Under the pieces are notes generated by a model. The model worked only from the letters and a program-made list of their open reading frames with translations, did no database searches and was not told the DNA's origin. Below are positions 1 through 7,770 of a stretch of 64,000 nt of DNA, piece after piece. The DNA is from Jejuia sp049889775 (GTDB lineage Bacteria; Bacteroidota; Bacteroidia; Flavobacteriales; Flavobacteriaceae). The stretch spans positions 124,001 to 188,000 of the forward strand of contig JBMHCT010000035.1 of assembly GCA_049889775.1 (NCBI GenBank), given 5' to 3'. How positions within the stretch are numbered: the stretch's first letter is position 1; each line of letters begins with the position of its first letter. The position numbers and the translations under genes are program-made.

Positions 1-336
1 TAAACTTTGCCCAGATACATAAAAACCAACACTATCTGGACCATATTTTTTGATAATTGATTTAAACACACTCGCGGCTCTATCTAAAGCATCATCCCAA
101 CTTACACGCTCTCTTGGATGCGAGCGACTCCATCGCATTTCTGGGTATAAAATTCTATCAGAGGTATCATTTGCCACATAATGCAAATTCATACCTTTAG
201 AACATAGCATTCCTTTATTTACAGGATGGTCTTTATCTCCTTCAACGAATACCTGATTATTGCTGTCTTTTTTAACTACAATACCGCACCCAACACCACA
301 ATAGGAACACGTAGTTTTAACTTCGCTTTGTATCAT
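1..336 (-). CDS. Assimilatory nitrate reductase catalytic subunit, N-terminal part (cut by window edge)
   Basis: The reading frame starts at the ATG at 336-334 and runs off the left edge. The first residues give a TCSYCGVGCG motif (Cys10, Cys13, Cys17) followed by a CSKGM motif. This is the CxxCxxxC...C [4Fe-4S] signature of NasA/NarB/NapA-type molybdopterin oxidoreductases. Downstream residues (LHYVANDTSDRILYPEMRW, then VSWDDALD) match the start of the molybdopterin domain. The enzyme would reduce nitrate to nitrite using bis-MGD. No signal peptide is seen, so it is probably cytoplasmic and assimilatory, which fits nirBD a few kilobases away. NasA and NarB cannot be told apart from this fragment. 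An operator and -7 box lie 71-92 bp upstream. Confidence 0.9.
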   Translation of the reverse strand, partial: MIQSEVKTTCSYCGVGCGIVVKKDSNNQVFVEGDKDHPVNKGMLCSKGMNLHYVANDTSDRILYPEMRWSRSHPRERVSWDDALDRAASVFKSIIKKYGPDSVGFYVSGQSL

Positions 337-406
337 TTAGAGTCTACTTTAAGTAAAATTTGAGTATTTGTTTGCCTTTTCTGTGAAAACAGACTTCTCA
401 ATATAT

Positions 407-414
407 CAAAACTA
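407..414 (-). promoter_or_regulatory. -7 box of the nitrate reductase promoter
   Basis: The minus strand reads TAGTTTTG, an exact match to the Bacteroidota -7 consensus TAnnTTTG. It lies 71 bp before the start codon. No TTG is found at the usual -33 spacing, which suggests an activator-dependent promoter. Confidence 0.55.
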
Positions 415-428
415 CGTATTTATACTTA
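413..428. promoter_or_regulatory. Putative NarL-type operator upstream of nitrate reductase
   Basis: The sequence TACGTATTTATACTTA is an inverted pair of heptamers (TACGTAT, TT spacer, ATACTTA). This 7-2-7 layout is the one used by NarL-family regulators. It overlaps the upstream end of the -7 box by two bases. A nearly identical block lies before nirB (7769-7784) and a related site before the response regulator (1453-1468). Binding by the regulator encoded at 755-1420 is inferred. Confidence 0.55.
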
Positions 429-449
429 ATTTTTATGTAAAAAATTAAG
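425..449. promoter_or_regulatory. Perfect inverted repeat in nitrate reductase upstream region
   Basis: CTTAATTTTT at 425-434 and AAAAATTAAG at 440-449 are perfect inverted arms around a 5-bp spacer. The element overlaps the distal half of the operator. The 18 bases at 435-452 recur exactly at 1442-1459 in the response regulator promoter, so this is probably a second protein-binding element. Confidence 0.4.
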
Positions 450-754
450 TAATTTAAAATTTATGTGAAGTTGTTAATATGGGATTCTTGATTTTATCTA
501 TTCATCAAAATAAGAGAAAAATATAAATAAAGATTTCAAAGATTACTAAATCTTAATAAAAATCAATAAACAAAAGAGCGAAAATAAAAACAAGTTAATA
601 CCGAATTGTTTAATCAATATTCAAAAAGTAAATCAAACTAGTTAATTCTTCATTATCCAATGAAAAAGGTAATTGAATTTAACATATTAGTAGCATGTTA
701 CCAATTAACTGAAAATTCATTTCAAAAAAGGCATTACGCTGTATAAACAAAAAC

Positions 755-1420
755 TTAAATCAACCCAAAATCCTTAGCCTTATCGGTCAACTCTTTTAAA
801 TTAGAAACCTGAAGTTTTTTCATTAAGTTAAAGCGATGTACTTCTGCGGTACGCTTGCTTATTTTAAGCTCATCTGCGATATCCTTATTATTTTTCAATT
901 CCAAAACTAAACTTAAAATTTGCTTTTCGCGCTTAGTTAAATTGAATGGATCTTGTTTAATTTCAACTTTTGGAGAAACAGCAGAATTGGTATTGCCATT
1001 CACAAAATTATTCATGATGATTGCCGAAACATCACCTGTAAAATATTTACCACCCGAAGCAACTTTATTCAAGGCTTTTATAAATTCTTCTTTACTGGCA
1101 CCTTTTAATAAATAACCATCAGCACCTGCCTGTATGGCCTGCACAACGTACTCTTCGGAGTCATGCATGGACAGCACCAATGTTTTAACATCTTGAGCCG
1201 ACTTATTTATTTCACTAACCACCTCAATACCATTCATTTCTGGCATTCTAATATCTACTATTAGCACATGGGGTTTGTTGGTTTTAATTACCTCCAAAGC
1301 CTCTTTACCATTAGAAGCTTCGTCTATAACTTCAACATCTGTTTCGTCCTCAAGTAATGCTCTAATCCCGTCTCTCACCAAAACGTGATCGTCGGCTAGA
1401 ACAACATTAATTTTATTCAT
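755..1420 (-). CDS. NarL/FixJ-family response regulator, probably nitrate-responsive
   Basis: The 221-residue protein has an N-terminal receiver domain with the acidic pair Asp10/Asp11, the phosphoacceptor Asp56 (VLIVDIRMP) and the conserved Lys in YLLKG. The C-terminus is a LuxR-type helix-turn-helix at about residues 160-215 (LTKREKQILSLV ... KISKRTAEVHRFNLMKKL). It is a DNA-binding transcription factor. It lies in the nitrate cluster close to a NarX-like kinase gene (1985-3802), its likely partner. Its promoter region carries a candidate operator (1453-1468), so it may regulate its own expression. The family assignment is firm; the signal is inferred from context. Confidence 0.9.
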   Translation of the reverse strand: MNKINVVLADDHVLVRDGIRALLEDETDVEVIDEASNGKEALEVIKTNKPHVLIVDIRMPEMNGIEVVSEINKSAQDVKTLVLSMHDSEEYVVQAIQAGADGYLLKGASKEEFIKALNKVASGGKYFTGDVSAIIMNNFVNGNTNSAVSPKVEIKQDPFNLTKREKQILSLVLELKNNKDIADELKISKRTAEVHRFNLMKKLQVSNLKELTDKAKDFGLI

Positions 1421-1438
1421 AAATAATAGTAATAATTA

Positions 1439-1446
1439 CAAATGTA
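1439..1446 (-). promoter_or_regulatory. -7 box of the response regulator promoter
   Basis: The minus strand reads TACATTTG, an exact TAnnTTTG match, 18 bp before the start codon at 1420. There is no TTG at the -33 position. Confidence 0.5.
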
Positions 1447-1452
1447 AAAAAT

Positions 1453-1468
1453 TAAGTAAGACTACGTA
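1453..1468. promoter_or_regulatory. Putative NarL-type operator upstream of the response regulator
   Basis: TAAGTAAGACTACGTA has the same TAAGTA and TACGTA half-sites, with a 4-bp gap, as the site upstream of nitrate reductase. It sits 6 bp upstream of the -7 box, near the expected -33 region. This is consistent with autoregulation, which is inferred. Confidence 0.45.
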
Positions 1469-1511
1469 ATTTGATCGACAATCAATGCAATAATTAGTAT
1501 CATAAAAACTT

Positions 1512-1540
1512 AGATTCTGAATCAAGTTCAGAATGACAAA
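1512..1540. repeat. Short hairpin repeat ending in ATGACA (copy 1)
   Basis: Inverted arms TTCTGAA and TTCAGAA surround TCAAG, followed by TGACA. It lies just downstream of the Rid gene stop. Related elements lie at 20242-20269, 40154-40180, 54788-54840 and, inside a coding sequence, at 24111-24147. Confidence 0.65.
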
Positions 1541-1549
1541 TAGTGAATA

Positions 1550-1933
1550 CTAGCAGTTTTTAAGAGCCGTCACTTCAATTTCAATTTTCATCTTATCATC
1601 TGCTAAACCCGCAGAAATCATAGTGGCGGCAGGTTTAATATTTCCTAAGTACTTTTTAAGTACTGGCCAACATAACTCAAAATCTTTAGCGTTTGGCAAA
1701 ATATAAGTCACCCTAACTATATCAGAAAGACTTGATTCAGCTGCCTCTAAGGTTTTTTTGATATTTAAAAAACACTGTTCTGTTTGCTCTACAATATCAT
1801 CACTAATCGTCATATTTTCATAATTGTAACCTGTTGTACCAGATACAAAAACCCAATTGCCTTGAACGACAGCTCTAGAATATCCAATTTCGGTTTCAAA
1901 AGTAGAGCCTGAACTTATAAGTTTTCTTTTCAT
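1550..1933 (-). CDS. Rid family (YjgF/YER057c/UK114) protein
   Basis: The 127-residue protein has the size and pattern of the Rid family: GNWVFVSGTTGY near residues 26-37, a central IKKTLEAAESSLSDIVRVTYIL helix-strand segment and a C-terminal KMKIEIEVTAL strand. RidA hydrolyses reactive enamine/imine intermediates. Where RidA has its essential Arg (PARS), this protein reads PAAT, so it probably belongs to another Rid subfamily and may not be an imine deaminase. It lies 51 bp downstream of the sensor kinase gene and may be cotranscribed with it. Confidence 0.85.
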   Translation of the reverse strand: MKRKLISSGSTFETEIGYSRAVVQGNWVFVSGTTGYNYENMTISDDIVEQTEQCFLNIKKTLEAAESSLSDIVRVTYILPNAKDFELCWPVLKKYLGNIKPAATMISAGLADDKMKIEIEVTALKNC

Positions 1934-1984
1934 AATTCATTAATATACGCTTCAGTATAAATTTCAAAAGTTAAAAAAAGTACA

Positions 1985-3802
1985 CTATTGATGTAATGGT
2001 ATATTTAAAGTTACACGCGTACCTTTTCCTTCTTCTGAAGTTACAAATAAACGACCATCAATATACTTAATGCGTTCTTTCATAAACGTCATTCCCATAC
2101 CACCATCTCCAGTTTTTACTTTTTTTACTTTTTCAGGATTAAAGCCCTTTCCATTATCATCCACAACAATGCTCAACATGTTTTTACTATGTGAAAGCGA
2201 AACAATTATGTGGGTTGATTCTGCATATTTTATGGCATTATTAATAGCCTCTTGAGCTATTCTGTAAATATTAATTTCGGCAAGCGATTCTAAACGTAAA
2301 TTAAAATCGGTTTTGTTGAACAGCACAATTGCCTTACCCGTTAACCTTGATAATTCTTGGGCTAACTTTGTTAAAGCTGGTACAATACCATGATCGGTCA
2401 ATTCGGGTGGCGTCAAGTTAAAGGTTGCAGTTCTTACGCCCTTAATGATGTTTTCAGTAAGTTCTTTAAGGTGCGTCACTTTAGCCTTAGTTTTTTCTAG
2501 ATTATCAGGATTGATACTTTCTAAATTATATTTTAAACCCGTTAACATCTGCCCAATACCGTCGTGAACATCCTTAGCAATACGGTTTTGTTCCTTCTCT
2601 TGATTTTCAATAATCTTACTAGAGATTATTTTTTGCTGACTCATCTTCTCCTCAAAACTAGCAGCGGTTAACCTATCAATCTCTATTTGAGCTTGTTTAC
2701 GTTCGGTAATTTCAGAGGCTATGATCAACAATTCTGGTTGCTCCTCTGTTGGACTATACGGAATCACAGCCATCTCCAACCACACATCACTACCTTTGGT
2801 TGTGGTAGCCTTTACTTCTCCCTGCCACCCCGTTTTTTTAAACTTGGTTATTATCCCTTCAATGCCCTTGCGCTCATTTTCTACAGTAGATAAAACATCC
2901 CAAAACAAGGCATTGTTATTAAATTTTGAAAACTCAAATAAACTAGAAAATTTACTGCCCATATGGACCACCTTTCCATTGGGTAAAATTCGTGCAAATA
3001 ATAGTGTATTATCCATCGCACGCGTTAAAGCGCTCAATTCCTGAATGTAGTTTTCTTTAGCTTTATTTAATTTTTTGGCATCAAATGCCATTTGCTTTGC
3101 TTGTTTTTCGGCTGAAAGCAATTCTGCCAAGGTATACCTTACGGATGTAGCTGCTGGCCAGAAGATATAAATGAATTCACCCAATAAAATGAAAAGTGTT
3201 AAAGTCATCAACCAGATCTCCAAATTGCCCATTCTTTGAACTTTTTCCTCCGCCTCTTTTTCATACTGGTTTACGATGGCATCCATCTGAACCAAAAAAT
3301 TGCCCTCATGAGCTCTAACTTTTTGGATATCGGAAGCATAAGATGCTAAAGGCACTGGATTAGGGTTCTCAATTTTATGTATTAAAGATTTGGAAGCAGA
3401 ACTTATGGAATCAAAAATTGGATTTAAAACCCTAAACTTTCCTGCAATTACAGGGCTAATTTGTCGTGGCAACCCCAAACTATCATTACCGCGTTGTAGG
3501 GAATGATGCGAGAGTTCCCAAAGTTTTAAAGTCTCCTTTAAATCTTCTTTAAGTATAAACCCATCTTCTCGCCTTTTAATAGATAGAAGAGACACCGCAT
3601 CTTTTGCTAGTTTTTGACTCAGCATCCGTTGTCTTCCAGCAATATTGATCACTCTAGAGTCGCTTTCTTGCCGTCTTAAATGTGTTCGGATTAAAATTTG
3701 ACTGACTATTACAGAAAGTGCAATGGTGCTAAACCCAATGATATACAAACGGCGTAGTTTATCAAATGTTCTTTGATCTAAGGAATTTCCGTTTGATGCC
3801 AT
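1985..3802 (-). CDS. Sensor histidine kinase with PilJ/NarX-type sensor and PAS domains
   Basis: The 605-residue protein has a membrane segment at about 20-38, a periplasmic region of about 155 residues, a second membrane segment at about 194-216, a PAS domain at about 262-370, a HisKA_3 dimerisation domain with His413 (AKDVHDGIGQ), and a HATPase domain with an N-box (AQEAINNAIKYA) and G-boxes (DDNGKGF, GDGGMGM). The segment NIAGRQRMLSQKL at 53-65 resembles the P-box of NarX/NarQ (AGSLRMQSYR), whose Arg binds nitrate. The sensor is therefore probably for nitrate or nitrite and the partner is the regulator at 755-1420. Domain calls are firm; the ligand is inferred from the motif and neighbours. 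Confidence 0.85.
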   Translation of the reverse strand: MASNGNSLDQRTFDKLRRLYIIGFSTIALSVIVSQILIRTHLRRQESDSRVINIAGRQRMLSQKLAKDAVSLLSIKRREDGFILKEDLKETLKLWELSHHSLQRGNDSLGLPRQISPVIAGKFRVLNPIFDSISSASKSLIHKIENPNPVPLASYASDIQKVRAHEGNFLVQMDAIVNQYEKEAEEKVQRMGNLEIWLMTLTLFILLGEFIYIFWPAATSVRYTLAELLSAEKQAKQMAFDAKKLNKAKENYIQELSALTRAMDNTLLFARILPNGKVVHMGSKFSSLFEFSKFNNNALFWDVLSTVENERKGIEGIITKFKKTGWQGEVKATTTKGSDVWLEMAVIPYSPTEEQPELLIIASEITERKQAQIEIDRLTAASFEEKMSQQKIISSKIIENQEKEQNRIAKDVHDGIGQMLTGLKYNLESINPDNLEKTKAKVTHLKELTENIIKGVRTATFNLTPPELTDHGIVPALTKLAQELSRLTGKAIVLFNKTDFNLRLESLAEINIYRIAQEAINNAIKYAESTHIIVSLSHSKNMLSIVVDDNGKGFNPEKVKKVKTGDGGMGMTFMKERIKYIDGRLFVTSEEGKGTRVTLNIPLHQ

Positions 3803-3813
3803 ATAACTAGTAT

Positions 3814-4416
3814 TTAAGAAATAGCTTGTTTTACAAGCGCCAAACTTCTTTCAGAAAAATTAAGTTTTAACGCTTCTTGTTGTCCTTCCTCGCTCATTTT
3901 CACCCATGTTTTTTGTAGAATGTCAATCACTTTTTCATCAGGGTGTTTAGCTGCAAATTCTTCAAAGTAATAATCTAAAAACACCAAGCAAATGGTATCT
4001 TCCAAAGCTTGAGATTCTTCATTCTTTTTAATCAACTTCTTCAGAATTATTTTTCTAATTCTTTCTATAAAAATCTCGTCGTACCCTACCTGCTTTAAAA
4101 TATCCTCAGTTAAATCCGCATGCATTTTTTTTAGCGTTTCACGCCACTTTAAATAACCAACTCTGTCCATTGGATATTCATCACGCGCAATTTTCCATCT
4201 GCAAATATGTTGGGCTCTCGCGGCAATTTGTAAGGCTTTGGATGCATCAGGTTTAAACTGTAGTAATTTACGAGTCATCCGTTGCGAATACAATAACTCC
4301 TTTGGGTATTTCACACCCGCAATATCATAGGCGTTTATATCCTCAGAATTCGCTTTATCAATCAGTACAATGGCAGTTTCAAAACGAGTAGGCTTCATAG
4401 TGTAATGTTGTTTCAA
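3814..4416 (-). CDS. DUF4202 family protein
   Basis: This 200-residue protein matches my recollection of DUF4202: an N-terminal FETAIVLIDKANSEDIN segment, a central helical region with ARAQHICRWKIARDEYPMDR (His and Arg rich) and a C-terminal SLALVKQAI. The family often sits beside nitrate or nitrite assimilation genes in Bacteroidota and Proteobacteria, as here. No catalytic role is known to me. It starts 11 bp before the kinase gene and is probably in one transcript with it. Met7 at 4398 is an alternative start, since family members usually begin close to that residue. Confidence 0.8.
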   Translation of the reverse strand: MKQHYTMKPTRFETAIVLIDKANSEDINAYDIAGVKYPKELLYSQRMTRKLLQFKPDASKALQIAARAQHICRWKIARDEYPMDRVGYLKWRETLKKMHADLTEDILKQVGYDEIFIERIRKIILKKLIKKNEESQALEDTICLVFLDYYFEEFAAKHPDEKVIDILQKTWVKMSEEGQQEALKLNFSERSLALVKQAIS

Positions 4417-4608
4417 TCAAGGAAAGCCAAGATACAATTACTCGGTTTAATTACATAGTAAGTTTAAAGTTTTTACCTGCGCATTTAGCAAAAAAATCAT
4501 AATACCAAAGATCTAACAATAAAACCTAGTATATCAAAATATTGTCTCAGTAATTTTAATAGTCTTTAGGTAATTAATCCCAATAAACCGAGTGATTTGG
4601 TAAATTAT

Positions 4609-4986
4609 TTATTCGACAAAACCTACGTAAACAAAGCCGTTTTCTATCTTAACAGGATAGGTAGCGATAGCATCCAAATCGCCATTTAAGTTTTCGCCGT
4701 TTTCTAAAGAAAATGTTTTTTTATGCAATGGGCAAGCTACTTTAGGCATACCTTTATCGTCACCAATCATACCTCTACTTAGCACCATTTCCATTTTGTG
4801 CGGACATAAATTTTGACATGCATACCACTTACCCAAACGTTCAAAATTAAAAACCGCAATCTGCTTATCTTTATACTTAACACATGCACCCCCATCTTTC
4901 GGAAAATCCTCTATTGATGCGGCTTTAAACCAAACTTTTACCTCCTCTAATTTGGTGCTACTGTATTTTTCTAAAATTTCTACCAT
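4609..4986 (-). CDS. nirD: Nitrite reductase small subunit, Rieske-type (NirD)
   Basis: The 125-residue protein carries a complete Rieske motif pair: CPH (CxH) in NLCPHKM and CPLH (CxxH) in KVACPLHKKTF. It belongs to the NirD family, the partner of NirB in NADH-dependent reduction of nitrite to ammonium. Many NirD proteins lack the cluster ligands, so retention here suggests a real [2Fe-2S] centre. It follows nirB on the same strand but 242 bp away. That gap is filled by two repeat elements. Confidence 0.9.
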   Translation of the reverse strand: MVEILEKYSSTKLEEVKVWFKAASIEDFPKDGGACVKYKDKQIAVFNFERLGKWYACQNLCPHKMEMVLSRGMIGDDKGMPKVACPLHKKTFSLENGENLNGDLDAIATYPVKIENGFVYVGFVE

Positions 4987-5040
4987 TTTACTTTATTTTG
5001 ATAAACTGAAATTAGTTCAATTTCTTTTTATATTCTTTTT

Positions 5041-5130
5041 GGGCGTTCCCCTATCGGGTCGGGCTTTACGTTACAAGTCCTCGCTCCGTACCTACGCTGT
5101 GGGCTTTCCACTGCAATCCCTAACGCCGGC
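5041..5130 (+). repeat. Dispersed ~90-bp GC-richer element, copy R1
   Basis: It begins GGGCGTT, continues with GGGTCGGGCTTT, a TCCTCGCTCC core and GTGGGCTTTCCACTGCAATC, and ends CCCTAACGC. The same blocks in the same order occur at 36442-36534. They recur in inverse orientation at 22365-22468, 27857-27946 and 62386-62480. Confidence 0.85.
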
Positions 5131-5196
5131 CTATCTGCTAGCATACTATCATACTTCCAAGCCAATCAAATGTCAGCATAACCTAAGCTTTTCATT

Positions 5197-5223
5197 ACCT
5201 ATGAGGTTTTTAAAACCTTGCAG
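5197..5223. repeat. Small palindromic repeat (CCTATGAGGTTTTTAAAACC type)
   Basis: Arms AGGTTTT and AAAACCT flank a single T, within CCTATGAGGTTTTTAAAACC. This resembles short intergenic palindromes that I recall from other Flavobacteriaceae. Only one copy is seen in this window, so family status rests on recollection. Confidence 0.4.
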
Positions 5224-5228
5224 AAGGA

Positions 5229-7745
5229 TTAAACCCAAGGCTCTGGCATTTTTTGCTCTCTCATTGGGACAAAGACAATATTATCATCCTCTTCTTCACT
5301 ATTCACAAAATGATTAAAACGCTTCATCATTTCAGGGTCATTAACTGCTTGCGTCCATTCACACTCAAACTTGTTTACCAAGGTTTGCATTTCTTTTTCA
5401 AGGTCATCAACTATACCCAATTTATCATCAATAATCACTTCTTTTAAATACTCTAAACCACCCTCAAGTTTTTCTTGCCACGCGGCAGTACGTTGTAATG
5501 GTTTCGCGGTGCGCATGTACAACATCAAGTATCTATCCAAGTACTTAATCACAGTTTCATTATCAATTTGTTCAGCAAATAATTCTGCATGTCTTGGGTT
5601 TGCACCGCCATTACCACCTACATATAAGTTCCAACCACCTTCAACAGCAATTAAACCGAAATCCTTTCCACGTGCTTCAGCACACTCTCTAATACACCCA
5701 GAAACACCGCCTTTTATTTTATGTGGCGCTCTAATACCTCGGTAGCGGTTTTCTAATTCTATACCAAAACTTACACTTTCGTCCATACCATAACGACACC
5801 ATGTAGAACCGACACAAGTCTTAACTGTTCTCAATGATTTACCATAGGCATGACCACTTTCAAAACCATGACTAATCAATTCCTTCCAAATTAATGGCAA
5901 CTGATTTAAAGTAGCACCAAATAAATCGATACGGACACCTCCTGTAATTTTGGTATATAAATCGTATTTCTTAGCAATTTCTCCAAGAGCAATCAATTTA
6001 TCAGGAGTAATTTCTCCACCCGGTACACGAGGTACTATAGAATATGTTCCATTACGCTGAATATTTGCTAAAAATCTATCGTTTGAATCCTGAATAGCAT
6101 ATTCCTTATTAGCCGTATCTGCATGAATTGAAGCCATTAAAGACGCGATAACTGGTTTACATATTTCGCAACCATGTCCGCCATTGCCATGGCTATCTAA
6201 TACTTCATTAAATTTAGTATATCCTTTTACTTGGATGATTTTATATAAATCTTGTCTATTATAATCGAAGTGTTCACAAATGGAATCTTTTACCTCAATA
6301 CCTAGAGATTTCAGCGTAGCATTCGTTAAATCTGCTACCATAGGTTTACATCCACCACAACCAGTTCCTGCTTTTGTGCAACTTACAACATCGCCAACAT
6401 CTTTAGCTTCACCACTTTCTATAACACCACAAATCTGACCTTTTGTAACGCTTTCGCATGAACAGATTTGAGCTTCGTCTGGTAAATCCATTACATCACC
6501 TATCACTGCTCCGCCATCACTAGTAGGTAGAATTAATTGAGATGGATCTTCAGGAATTTTCATACCATTTAAGTACACTTGGTGCAGCATACTGTAATCC
6601 GCAGCATCACCAACTAATATTCCACCGAGTAACTTTTTCCCATCATGACTTACATTAATACGCTTATATAAGTGCTGTGTTTTATTTTCAAAAATGATAG
6701 AATGTCCTTTATCTGCTGGCATAAAAGGTTCTCCAAAACTTGCTACATCCACACCAATTAATTTTAGTTTGGTAGACATATCAATAACCGCTGGCATTTT
6801 TGCATCAGCTTCTCCGATAATTTGTTTTACAGCGATTTCAGCCATATCGTAACCTGGAGCTACCAAACCATAAATCATCTGATTGTAAAGCGCAATCTCG
6901 CCAATAGCATAAATTGAATCGTCTGAGGTCTTCATGGTATTATCTACAACCACTCCACCACGTACACCAACTTCTAAACCACAAGCTCTTGCCAGTTCAT
7001 CTCTTGGGCGAATTCCTGCAGAAATGATTAACATATCTACATCAAGCCTATCATCTTCACCAAACTCCATCCCATCAATACTGCCATTTCCTAAAATTTG
7101 ATTAGTAACCTTACTTAAGTGGATATTTAAACCAATAGATTCTAATTTCAATTTTAAAACTTGAGAACTTCTAGAGTCTAGTTGCCTTGGCATTAGTTTA
7201 GGCGCAAACTCCACAATATGGGGTTCTAAGCCCATATCTAAAACTGCTTTTCCAGCTTCTAACCCCAATAAACCTCCACCAAGAACAGCGGCTCTTCCAT
7301 TAGGCTTTTCAGCTTTTATTTTAGCAGCGTAGTCTAGCATGCCTTCTAAATCCTCAATAGTTCGGTAAACAAACACACCTTTTTTCTCCACGCCTTTAAT
7401 AGGTGGTACAAAAGGTACCGAGCCTGTAGCTAACACTAAATAATCATAGCTAAACTCTCTATCTTTAACTGTAGTAATGATTTTAGAACTGCGATTAATA
7501 TCAGCTACGCGCTCCCCTGTAATTAAATCCACATTATTTTCCACATACCATTCTGCTGGAGCCATTTCTAAAGATTTAGCATCTTGATTTTCGAAGAATT
7601 CACTTAAATGAACTCTATCGTATGCTGGACGAGGTTCTTCACCAAAAACAGTGATTTTAAAGTTTTTATTTTCCTCCTGAGCTACAAACTTTTCACAAAA
7701 CTTGTAACCTACCATTCCATTTCCAACTACAATAACATGCTTCAT
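5229..7745 (-). CDS. nirB: Nitrite reductase (NADH) large subunit NirB
   Basis: The 838-residue protein has the full NirB layout. An N-terminal FAD/NAD(P)-dependent oxidoreductase (GNGMVG at 8-13; second dinucleotide fold GGGLLG near 156) is followed by a BFD-like [2Fe-2S] domain (Cys428, Cys430, Cys463, Cys466) and a nitrite/sulfite reductase ferredoxin-like half-domain. The siroheme-[4Fe-4S] domain has Cys644, Cys650, Cys684 and Cys688 (CX5C and CX3C). It reduces nitrite to ammonium in the cytoplasm with six electrons. A strong candidate operator and -7 box lie just upstream (7763-7784). Confidence 0.96.
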   Translation of the reverse strand: MKHVIVVGNGMVGYKFCEKFVAQEENKNFKITVFGEEPRPAYDRVHLSEFFENQDAKSLEMAPAEWYVENNVDLITGERVADINRSSKIITTVKDREFSYDYLVLATGSVPFVPPIKGVEKKGVFVYRTIEDLEGMLDYAAKIKAEKPNGRAAVLGGGLLGLEAGKAVLDMGLEPHIVEFAPKLMPRQLDSRSSQVLKLKLESIGLNIHLSKVTNQILGNGSIDGMEFGEDDRLDVDMLIISAGIRPRDELARACGLEVGVRGGVVVDNTMKTSDDSIYAIGEIALYNQMIYGLVAPGYDMAEIAVKQIIGEADAKMPAVIDMSTKLKLIGVDVASFGEPFMPADKGHSIIFENKTQHLYKRINVSHDGKKLLGGILVGDAADYSMLHQVYLNGMKIPEDPSQLILPTSDGGAVIGDVMDLPDEAQICSCESVTKGQICGVIESGEAKDVGDVVSCTKAGTGCGGCKPMVADLTNATLKSLGIEVKDSICEHFDYNRQDLYKIIQVKGYTKFNEVLDSHGNGGHGCEICKPVIASLMASIHADTANKEYAIQDSNDRFLANIQRNGTYSIVPRVPGGEITPDKLIALGEIAKKYDLYTKITGGVRIDLFGATLNQLPLIWKELISHGFESGHAYGKSLRTVKTCVGSTWCRYGMDESVSFGIELENRYRGIRAPHKIKGGVSGCIRECAEARGKDFGLIAVEGGWNLYVGGNGGANPRHAELFAEQIDNETVIKYLDRYLMLYMRTAKPLQRTAAWQEKLEGGLEYLKEVIIDDKLGIVDDLEKEMQTLVNKFECEWTQAVNDPEMMKRFNHFVNSEEEDDNIVFVPMREQKMPEPWV

Positions 7746-7762
7746 AATTACGTATTTGAAAA

Positions 7763-7770
7763 CAAAACTA
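7763..7770 (-). promoter_or_regulatory. -7 box of the nirB promoter
   Basis: The minus strand reads TAGTTTTG, identical to the -7 box at 407-414, and lies 17 bp before the nirB start. There is no TTG at the -33 position. Confidence 0.55.

Larger units (their letters stand above)
337..754. other. 418-bp intergenic region holding the nitrate reductase promoter
   Basis: The region lies between the nitrate reductase start (336) and the response regulator stop (755), both on the minus strand. It holds a -7 box at 407-414, a 16-bp operator at 413-428 and a perfect 10-bp inverted repeat at 425-434/440-449 with a 5-bp spacer. The stretch 453-754 is very AT-rich and shows no gene I would defend. A 28-codon ATG frame at 660-746 has no supporting features. 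Confidence 0.7.
4987..5228. other. Repeat-filled gap between nirB and nirD
   Basis: The space between nirB (stop at 5229) and nirD (start at 4986) is occupied mainly by a copy of the 90-bp dispersed element (5041-5130) and a second palindromic repeat (5197-5223). I see no gene here. An open frame across it is simply the translated repeat. Confidence 0.7.

Noticed and set aside
660..746. 28-codon ATG frame between the nitrate reductase promoter and the response regulator gene
   Set aside because: It is short, AT-rich, without a promoter or family signal, and sits in a non-coding AT-rich stretch.
1474..1488. FNR-like TTGAT...ATCAA near the response regulator promoter
   Set aside because: The spacing is 5 bp, not 4, and the match is not repeated at the other nitrate promoters.
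4952..5317. 121-codon plus-strand open frame across the nirB-nirD gap
   Set aside because: It is the translated dispersed repeat plus antisense ends of nirD and nirB; no independent coding signal.
5371..5745. Long plus-strand frame inside nirB
   Set aside because: It is antisense to conserved NirB sequence that contains the siroheme Cys residues, so it is a shadow frame.
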